The notes under the pieces are model-generated. The model was not told the origin of the DNA and ran no database searches. It saw only the letters and a program-made list of their open reading frames with translations. A DNA stretch of 7,159 nt, from assembly GCA_023391285.1 (NCBI GenBank), contig JAEWBF010000058.1, positions 1 through 7,159 of the forward strand, given 5' to 3'. Source of the DNA: Verrucomicrobiota bacterium (GTDB taxonomy: Bacteria > Verrucomicrobiota > Verrucomicrobiia > Opitutales > Opitutaceae). A program made the position numbers and the translations under genes. Positions 1-4,853 of the stretch are shown piece by piece. Position 1 is the stretch's first letter. Every line of letters begins with the position of its first letter.

Positions 1-54
1 CTACAAAAGTATGCGATTGCGGGAGGGAGAGGCGGGGGAGCATCGTGGTGGCGA
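1..54 (+). other. Upstream leader of the membrane protein gene; possible repeat edge
   Basis: The first bases are CTACA, the same tail that follows the palindromic stems at 4104-4125 and 4815-4836, so the window may begin just past another such hairpin; five bases cannot prove it. The rest is purine-rich, with GGGAGGGAGAGG at 21-32 and GGGGGAG at 34-40. These could serve as Shine-Dalgarno sequence, but the gap from base 40 to the ATG at 55 is 14 bases, longer than usual. No promoter is convincing. Confidence 0.35.
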
Positions 55-2577
55 ATGTCGAACGAAGCAGGGATTTCGAAGCGGATGAGTGGGCGATGGG
101 CGGTGGCGGCGTTGGGCGTGCTCGCAGGGTTGGCGGTGGTGCTGGCGCCCTGGTGGAAGAATCACGCGGCGTTGGTGGACTTTACCGACTACGGGTTGGT
201 GATGGCGGCGGTGGGGCGGATCGAGGCGGGGGAGCGGCCGTATTTGGATTTTGTTACGCCGATTCAGACGCTGCAGTTCACCGTGAGCTGGTGGGCGGAG
301 AAGGTGGCGGGGGCGCGGTATTTGAGCCTCACGTATGCGAACGCGGTGTTCATTGCGTTGAGTTTTGTCGGGTTGGTTGTGGCATGGTGGCGGCGGCTGG
401 GCGCGGTGACGGCGATCGTGGTGGCGGCGGCCGTGGTGGGCGCTTCGTCGAGCCAGCATACCATCGTGTGGTATAACGCGGTGGGGACGACGGTGCTGGG
501 GGTGGTGGTGGGGGTTCTGGCGGCGCGTCCGCGCGAAGGGCGATGGGGGGCGGTGGCGATGGGATGCGTGTGGTTGGCGTTGTGGGTGGGAGGGATGACG
601 AAGCTGACGTATCAGGTGGCGGCGCTCGCGTTTGCGTGGACGCTGACGTTTCGCGCGGGGTGGCTGGGAGAGATTTCGTGGCGACGCGCGCGGCTGACGA
701 TGATCGGGCATTTCGTGTTTGGCGTGATTGCGCCGGTGGCGACGGAGCTGGCTTGGACGGGAGCGACGCTGGAGCAGTGGCTCTACAACGTGATCGTGCT
801 GCCGGCGGGATATCGGACGAACATGTTGTGGCAGCTGGCGACGGCGAAATTCTACCTGCACACGCCGCACCACTACTACAAGCCGTTGCATTTCACGTAT
901 GCGGGCGCGTGGGGTTTGGGGCTGTTGATGATTGTGACGGCGGCGGCGGCTTGGGGGATTGCCCAAGCGCGAGAGCGGCGGCTGGCGAAGGCGGTGATGT
1001 TGGCGGCGATCGCGGCGGGAGCGTGGATCTGCATGGGCGTGATTCTCGCGACGAACATGGACATTTCGTATCTGGCGGGAGCGGCGGCGCTGGTGTTTGC
1101 GACGGGGATTGTGCTGGCGCATGCGGATGGGGCGGGAGTGTCGCGAGCGATGCGCGGGGTGCTGGTGGTGGCGTCGCTGACGTTGCTCGTGCCGGCGTGG
1201 GAGGCGGCGTGGCAAGGGACGCGGGCGTTGTGGACGCATGAACCGGCGGCGCGGAAGGAGATGGTGAGCGCGGACGATTTGCCGGCGCGGTTGGAGTATC
1301 TTCGCGGGATGCAGATCCCGGCGACGCTGCACGCGAGCCTCGTGGAATTTCATCGGCAGGCGGAGCGTTTGAAGGCCAGCGGTGTGGGGGAGAGTGGATA
1401 CTATTGCGTGAACGCGATGGACTGGCTGGTGCGGGCGATGCCGGGAGCGAGGCATGACGATTTGCCGTTGTGGCTGGCGAGCGGCACGACGACGTCGGAC
1501 GCGGATTCGTGGCGGATGGCGAAGCGGATTGAATCCGACGAACGGATACAGGTGATCCTGTCGTATGCGGGATGGAATTATTGGACGTCGGGCATGACGG
1601 AGATGCTCGGGAAGCATTTTCGCGAGGAGCGCTGGGGGCCGAGGCTGCACGCGTATGTGCGCGATCCGCAGGTGTCGGTGTTCGAATTTTCCGTGAACAC
1701 CCAATCGAATCTGTATTGGCGCGACGTCACGGTTTCAGGAACGGAGCCGCTGGTGGAACGAGCGGACAACGGGTTGTTTTATCTGGGAGCGGGAGGGGCG
1801 CACCGGTTGGACTTTGCGCGGGGGCTGTATCGGTTTGCGGGGGAGCTGGTGGCTTCACGCGACGGGGCGAGCGGGGACGTGGCGCGGGCGACGTTTACGG
1901 TGCATGCGCGGGAAGGGGCGGCGCTCGCGGATGAAATTTGGCGGGACACGATCGAACTTGGCGCGGATGAGCGCTGGGTGGCGCGGCCCTTTGCGGTGAG
2001 TCCGGGCGGGCGTCCGGTGACGCTTACCGTCGACGCGGTGCAAGGGACGGGAGTGCGATTTGGGTGGCGGCGGTTGCAGACCGAGCATGCCGGCGAAAGC
2101 GGGGATGAACCGCCGCAGCCGATCGAGCGTCGACTAGAAGGCCGGCACATCGACACGCGGGTGTTGTGGGGCGGAGGCGACGGCGTGGGAGTGGAGGGCG
2201 TGGCGCACGGTTTGGTGGAGCACGCCGCCGCGGACGGTGGGGCGATTGAAGGGGCGGCGCCGAGCGAAGTGTGGGTGAAGCTCGGACGAAGGATCGGGCG
2301 GCTGGCCGGAGAGTATCAGTATGTTGGAGACGCGCGGCCGGAGGACTATGGCGCGACGGGGATGAAGGTGACCGTGATCTACTACAAATCGGGGCGGTTC
2401 GAGGTGATGCACAGTCGGGAGCTGCGGCCGAGTTTGAAGGAAGAAGATCGGGCGGCGCAGCGTTTCGACTTTGGCGTGCCGGAAGGTGAGGGGTGGGTGG
2501 CGTTGGTGGTGACGCCGGCGCCGGGAAATGCGGAGGCGGTGGGGCGGATTGCGTGGCGGAAGTTTCAGGCGTGGTGA
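55..2577 (+). CDS. Polytopic membrane protein, GT-C glycosyltransferase-like, with long soluble C-terminal region
   Basis: An 840-residue protein in two halves. Residues about 15-385 contain roughly nine to eleven hydrophobic helices (for example 15-33, 91-111, 115-132, 141-157, 211-235, 281-303, 312-331, 335-356, 363-383). The first loop carries DYGLVMAAVGRIEAGERPY (residues 45-63) followed by LDF, resembling the first extracytoplasmic loop of GT-C/PMT/ArnT-type glycosyltransferases, where an acidic residue (here D42 or D45) is catalytic; GGMTKLTY at 179-186 resembles another conserved GT-C stretch. These enzymes use polyprenyl-phosphate sugars outside the membrane. Residues 386-840 are soluble; 585-675 and 740-840 look beta-rich. 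No other in-frame start lies upstream within the window and the frame stays open to its left edge. ATG 85 is an alternative that still precedes the first helix. Glycosyltransferase function is inferred, with no substrate prediction; an O-antigen-ligase-like or non-catalytic membrane protein remains possible. Confidence 0.8.
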   Translation: MSNEAGISKRMSGRWAVAALGVLAGLAVVLAPWWKNHAALVDFTDYGLVMAAVGRIEAGERPYLDFVTPIQTLQFTVSWWAEKVAGARYLSLTYANAVFIALSFVGLVVAWWRRLGAVTAIVVAAAVVGASSSQHTIVWYNAVGTTVLGVVVGVLAARPREGRWGAVAMGCVWLALWVGGMTKLTYQVAALAFAWTLTFRAGWLGEISWRRARLTMIGHFVFGVIAPVATELAWTGATLEQWLYNVIVLPAGYRTNMLWQLATAKFYLHTPHHYYKPLHFTYAGAWGLGLLMIVTAAAAWGIAQARERRLAKAVMLAAIAAGAWICMGVILATNMDISYLAGAAALVFATGIVLAHADGAGVSRAMRGVLVVASLTLLVPAWEAAWQGTRALWTHEPAARKEMVSADDLPARLEYLRGMQIPATLHASLVEFHRQAERLKASGVGESGYYCVNAMDWLVRAMPGARHDDLPLWLASGTTTSDADSWRMAKRIESDERIQVILSYAGWNYWTSGMTEMLGKHFREERWGPRLHAYVRDPQVSVFEFSVNTQSNLYWRDVTVSGTEPLVERADNGLFYLGAGGAHRLDFARGLYRFAGELVASRDGASGDVARATFTVHAREGAALADEIWRDTIELGADERWVARPFAVSPGGRPVTLTVDAVQGTGVRFGWRRLQTEHAGESGDEPPQPIERRLEGRHIDTRVLWGGGDGVGVEGVAHGLVEHAAADGGAIEGAAPSEVWVKLGRRIGRLAGEYQYVGDARPEDYGATGMKVTVIYYKSGRFEVMHSRELRPSLKEEDRAAQRFDFGVPEGEGWVALVVTPAPGNAEAVGRIAWRKFQAW

Positions 2578-2608
2578 GCGACGCGTGAAGCTAGAGGAAC
2601 GTGGAAGC

Positions 2609-2633
2609 GGCTCGGCGGGACGCCTCGCCCTAC
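2609..2633 (-). repeat. REP-like palindrome, class A (imperfect stem)
   Basis: On the minus strand GTAG is followed directly by arms GGCGAGGCG and CGCCGAGCC around the loop TCC. Seven of nine positions pair, with a two-base internal mismatch. It lies between the stops of two convergent genes, five bases past the EamA stop. There is no T-tract on either side, so it is not a canonical intrinsic terminator, although it may slow transcription or protect mRNA ends. The GTAG-plus-stem form is shared with the hairpins at 4104, 4725, 4771 and 4815. Confidence 0.7.
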
Positions 2634-2638
2634 CGGAA

Positions 2639-3517
2639 TCACCGGAGGCGGGGTGGGGTGGAAGGGGTGGCGAAGACGACGATGGCGATGCCGGCGGAGA
2701 CGATCGCGGCGGCGGCGAGGAAGAGCGGGGTGGGGATTTCCTGGAAAAGGAAAAACGCCATGATGCCGGCGAAGATGAATTGAGCGGCGTTGCAGAGGCT
2801 GACGACCTGACCGCGGACGTGGCGGAGCGCGTGATTGAGAAGCGAGTGGCCGATGATGGTGGGGATGATCGCGAGACCAGCGAGGAGCGACCATTCACGG
2901 AGTGAGGAGTAGTCGAACGTGTCGAGCCACGGAATGGCGGCGAGGAGGCTGAAGAGGCCGGCTTGGAAGTAGACGGGGATGACGTAGAGCCAGAGGCTGG
3001 GGAAGTCGCGGTTGGCGCGACCGAGTGCGAGATACCACGCGAAAAGCAGCATGGAGCCGAAGCAGACGATATTGCCGAGGACGTCGCCGCTGCCGGAGAA
3101 GGCGTCGTGGGCGTTGAGGAGAATCAGGCCGGCGATGGTGATGGCGGTGCCGATGAGTTCGGTGCGGTTGATTTTTTCGCCGATGAGAGCGTGGAGGAAG
3201 AAAGGGATGGCGATGGGGACGAGGTTGACGATGAGGGTGGCTTGCGCGGCGTAGGTGGTGCGGGCGCCATAGGTCCAGGAGATGAAATGCAGCGCCAGGA
3301 CGAGCGCGGGGATGGTGGTGCGGCGGAAATGTGCGGCCGTGTAAACGGCGTGGTGGCGGCGAAGGTCGAAGATGAAAAGCGGAGCAAGGGCGACGACGGC
3401 CAAAAGGAGGCGCGCCGGCGGGATGATCATGGCGTGCGCCTGGCTGGCCTTGATCAGGATGACCGAGACGGAGCAGGCGAACACGCCAAGGAGCAGAGGG
3501 ACGTAGCGCCAAGCCAT
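2639..3517 (-). CDS. EamA/DMT-family inner-membrane transporter
   Basis: A 292-residue, ten-helix membrane protein with the internal duplication of the drug/metabolite transporter superfamily. EamA repeat 1 spans about residues 5-135 and repeat 2 about 147-283. Each repeat ends in the family signature: GEKINRTELIGTAITIAGL at 113-131 and FQEIPTPLFLAAAAIVSAG at 258-276, with the conserved Glu at 114 and 260. Other typical stretches are the P-containing helix around 90-107 and TIIGHSLLNHALRHV at 220-234. Length is normal for the family (about 280-310). Substrate cannot be read from sequence; relatives export amino acids, metabolites or drugs. ATG 3517 opens directly into the first helix, and no ATG or GTG lies in frame through the gap to the divergent gene; no clear Shine-Dalgarno is visible. 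It is transcribed divergently from the small exported protein gene and ends five bases before a palindromic repeat. Confidence 0.93.
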   Translation of the reverse strand: MAWRYVPLLLGVFACSVSVILIKASQAHAMIIPPARLLLAVVALAPLFIFDLRRHHAVYTAAHFRRTTIPALVLALHFISWTYGARTTYAAQATLIVNLVPIAIPFFLHALIGEKINRTELIGTAITIAGLILLNAHDAFSGSGDVLGNIVCFGSMLLFAWYLALGRANRDFPSLWLYVIPVYFQAGLFSLLAAIPWLDTFDYSSLREWSLLAGLAIIPTIIGHSLLNHALRHVRGQVVSLCNAAQFIFAGIMAFFLFQEIPTPLFLAAAAIVSAGIAIVVFATPSTPPRLR

Positions 3518-3642
3518 GGAAGGGCGAAGGTGATCGGGGAATCTCCGGAGTCGAGTGTGGGCGGAGCGAGTAGGAACGGGGTGGGCGCGGGGCGTTCCAT
3601 GGGCGATACGCGGCGCGCGTGGTGCGCGGGGCGTGTTTCCCC
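3518..3642. promoter_or_regulatory. Divergent intergenic region with short inverted repeats
   Basis: These 125 bases separate the minus-strand transporter from the plus-strand exported protein and must hold both 5' regions. I see no convincing -35/-10 pair. Two inverted repeats stand out: the perfect 8-base palindrome CTCCGGAG at 3543-3550, and GGAACG at 3573-3578 with CGTTCC at 3593-3598, separated by 14 bases. Either could be an operator or a leader hairpin, but arms this short arise by chance in GC-rich DNA. Confidence 0.35.
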
Positions 3643-4017
3643 ATGATGAAAACTCGAGTTTGGCGAAGTGGCCTGGTCGCTCTAGCGTGCGTCGCCGCCG
3701 CGGGAGCGGAGCTGCAGGCGAAGTTGGTGCAGGTGCCGTTGCCGCGGCTGGCGACCATTCAGGCGATGGCCAGCAATCAGTTCATGATGCAGGGCGAGGT
3801 GGTGCGGCGGACGGAGATCGATTTCACGATGATCGTGCGCAACACCCAAGTGGTGACGGTGCAAGTGACGCAGGACACGGCGATCTTGAGGGGGGCGGAG
3901 ACGATCGGGGTGGAGGATTTACGGCCTGGCGAGAAAGTCGTCGTGAGCGTGATGCGAGGGGGCGAGGGACGATTGCTCGCGGTGAATGTGATGGTTCGGG
4001 ATGCGGCGGGTGAGTGA
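3643..4017 (+). CDS. Small exported protein, DUF5666-like
   Basis: A 124-residue protein (123 if started at the adjacent ATG 3646, which gives MKTRVW). Residues 1-25 form a signal peptide: basic MKTRVWR, a hydrophobic core SGLVALACVAAAGA, and possible cleavage after GAELQA, so the mature product is likely periplasmic or extracellular. The mature part is a compact beta-rich domain: QGEVVRR near 49-55, alternating strands through VRNTQVVTVQVTQDT (64-78), then VEDLRPGEKVVVSV (89-102) and a final strand LLAVNVMV. The order 'GEV ... T ... DLxxGxxVxV ... A' resembles DUF5666/OB-like domains, whose role is not established; this is pattern recognition without a search. A GTG at 3619 could extend it by eight residues, but that would put VRGACFP ahead of the signal peptide's basic start. 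It is convergent with the DUF2937-like gene. Confidence 0.75.
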   Translation: MMKTRVWRSGLVALACVAAAGAELQAKLVQVPLPRLATIQAMASNQFMMQGEVVRRTEIDFTMIVRNTQVVTVQVTQDTAILRGAETIGVEDLRPGEKVVVSVMRGGEGRLLAVNVMVRDAAGE

Positions 4018-4029
4018 GGAGAGGGCGGA

Positions 4030-4062
4030 ATTTTCGATTGGGGATTTGGGATTTTCGATTGG
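4030..4062. repeat. AT-rich direct repeat, 21-base period
   Basis: ATTTTCGATTGG occurs at 4030-4041 and again at 4051-4062, separated by GGATTTGGG, which itself resembles the unit. It fills most of the gap between the convergent stops at 4017 and 4073 and is by far the most AT-rich block in the window. I recall similar GATTTTGGATTTT-style strings in intergenic DNA of several bacterial phyla but could not check. No stem forms, so it is not an intrinsic terminator. Confidence 0.75.
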
Positions 4063-4072
4063 TGAGGAGCGA

Positions 4073-4642
4073 TCAGGTGGGGCGGGTCACGGGGGTGGGC
4101 GGAGGCGGGGTCGGGAGACCCCGCCCTACATGGGCTACGCGGGAGATCGGATAGCGGATGAGGCCGTGGTAGAGGGCTAGAAAGACGAACATGCCGAGCA
4201 GCGCGTAGATGAGGCCTTCGGGGGTGGTGGGGACGGCCGGGCGGTAAATGTCCCACGTGGCTTGCGCGATGGACGGGTCGACGTGGCGGAGGAAGACGAA
4301 CGGTTTCGACCAGAGGGACGCGTTGTGGAGGGCGGCTTGGGCGGACTCGAGTTCGGCGACGCGTTCGACGGAGGCGGACATGACGCCGCCGAGCTTGGCG
4401 ACGGCGGTGTCGGCGTTGGTGGAGGTTTGCTCGATGAGGCGGTCGAGCGTGAGGCCGGATTGCGTGGCGACGTCGCGGAATTGGGCGAGTTGGCGGCGGG
4501 CTTCGTCGAGATGGCCGCCGAGCCGTTGGAGGTATTGCTGGATGAACTCGGGGCCTTGCGAAAAGACGAGGACGCCGAGGACGCAGAGCAGGCGGTCGAT
4601 GAGACCGTCGCTGAGGCCGAGGAGGGCGCGGCCGGGTTTCAT
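4073..4642 (-). CDS. DUF2937-like membrane protein
   Basis: A 189-residue protein resembling the uncharacterised DUF2937 family: an N-terminal membrane helix (about 12-28), then FSQGPEFIQQYLQRLGGHLD (27-46) with a charged helical stretch to about 60, a long probably coiled central region (60-110) and a second membrane helix (about 143-162) preceded by RPAVPTTPEG (134-143). The two-helix hairpin with a soluble middle domain fits the family; its function is unknown. ATG 4642 is chosen; a TTG at 4699 would add 19 residues of poor hydrophobicity, and neither has a clear Shine-Dalgarno. The final residues, GRGLPTPPPPTPVTRPT, lie beyond the second helix and are encoded across the palindromic repeat at 4104-4129. 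The gene is downstream of dcp on the same strand, but a terminator and two more hairpins intervene, so it probably has its own promoter. Confidence 0.78.
   Translation of the reverse strand: MKPGRALLGLSDGLIDRLLCVLGVLVFSQGPEFIQQYLQRLGGHLDEARRQLAQFRDVATQSGLTLDRLIEQTSTNADTAVAKLGGVMSASVERVAELESAQAALHNASLWSKPFVFLRHVDPSIAQATWDIYRPAVPTTPEGLIYALLGMFVFLALYHGLIRYPISRVAHVGRGLPTPPPPTPVTRPT
4104..4129 (-). repeat. REP-like palindrome, class B, inside a coding region
   Basis: On the minus strand GTAG precedes perfect 9-base arms GGCGGGGTC and GACCCCGCC with the loop TCCC. It is base-for-base the same, including GTAG, as the element at 4815-4840. It lies in frame within the last codons of the DUF2937-like gene, contributing V-G-R-G-L-P-T-P. 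In the frame used, the TAG within GTAG is not read as a stop. Confidence 0.85.
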
Positions 4643-4724
4643 GGGGTGGAGGGTAAGCGCGAGGTGGGCGTGTGCAAGCTGTGTGCCGAGCGCGGACAAG
4701 CTGTCTCTGGGATGACGAGGAGAA

Positions 4725-4747
4725 CGCGGTCAGGTTGACCGCGCTAC
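4725..4747 (-). repeat. REP-like palindrome, class C, copy 1
   Basis: On the minus strand GTAG is followed directly by perfect 8-base arms CGCGGTCA and TGACCGCG around the loop ACC, then TTCTCCTCGTC. The weak T-tract makes termination possible but not convincing. It is identical in stem and loop to the copy at 4771-4793. Confidence 0.85.
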
Positions 4748-4770
4748 GGGGGATGCGGGGACGACGAGAA

Positions 4771-4793
4771 CGCGGTCAGGTTGACCGCGCTAC
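4771..4793 (-). repeat. REP-like palindrome, class C, copy 2
   Basis: It has the same GTAG, arms (CGCGGTCA and TGACCGCG) and loop as the element 46 bases away, followed on the minus strand by TTCTCGTCGTC. It is the middle member of the three-hairpin cluster. Confidence 0.85.
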
Positions 4794-4809
4794 GGGGGAT
4801 GCGGAGACG

Positions 4810-4836
4810 AAAAAGGCGGGGTCGGGAGACCCCGCC
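4810..4836 (-). terminator. Intrinsic terminator of dcp, formed by a REP-like element
   Basis: Reading from the dcp stop, 17 bases intervene before a perfect 9-base GC-rich stem (4836-4828 with 4823-4815, loop TCCC), immediately followed by TTTTT (4814-4810). This is the stem-plus-U-tract form of a rho-independent terminator in the right direction and at a suitable distance. The U-tract is short, so efficiency may be partial. Confidence 0.75.
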
Positions 4837-4840
4837 CTAC
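4815..4840 (-). repeat. REP-like palindrome, class B, cluster copy
   Basis: GTAG plus arms GGCGGGGTC and GACCCCGCC with the loop TCCC, identical to 4104-4129. Unlike that copy, its downstream flank (TTTTTCGTC on the minus strand) matches the flank style of the neighbouring class C units (TTCTCGTC), so a different stem sits in the same modular frame. It also serves as the dcp terminator stem. Confidence 0.85.
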
Positions 4841-4853
4841 AAGAGGTTGAATT

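Larger units (their letters stand above)
4714..4805 (-). repeat. Tandem 46-base unit, two copies, each carrying a REP-like hairpin
   Basis: Two near-identical 46-base units lie head to tail (4714-4759 and 4760-4805); they differ at 4719 versus 4765 and at the last base. Each contains a class C hairpin followed on the plus strand by CTACGGGGGATGCGG. A third start, GACGAA, follows at 4806 but runs into the class B hairpin at 4815 instead. The array sits in the 211-base gap between the DUF2937-like gene and dcp. Confidence 0.88.

Noticed and set aside
543..1241. A 232-residue plus-strand frame inside the large membrane protein gene
   Set aside because: Gly/Asp/Ala-rich shadow in another frame; the overlapping frame has coherent membrane helices.
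1..1704. A 567-residue open frame on the minus strand opposite the membrane protein gene
   Set aside because: It is Arg/His/Pro-rich with no recognisable domain. It is the antisense of a G-rich coding strand, where stops are rare.
2609..2633. Intrinsic terminator for either converging gene
   Set aside because: The stem has a two-base internal mismatch and no T-tract on either strand.
2963..3646. A 227-residue plus-strand frame opposite the EamA transporter
   Set aside because: Low-complexity Asp/Glu/Gly composition; the minus-strand frame here encodes a clear ten-helix transporter.
4643..4699. TTG 4699 as the start of the DUF2937-like gene
   Set aside because: The added 19 residues look unlike a family N-terminus, TTG is a weak start and no ribosome site precedes it.
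4262..4738. Plus-strand frames opposite the DUF2937-like gene
   Set aside because: Acidic or Arg/Ser-rich low-complexity translations without a domain; the minus frame has a family-like two-helix layout.
4714..4840. CRISPR array
   Set aside because: There are only two full units, the spacer-like segments are nearly identical to each other, and the third hairpin is a different sequence; this is a palindrome cluster, not an array with unique spacers.
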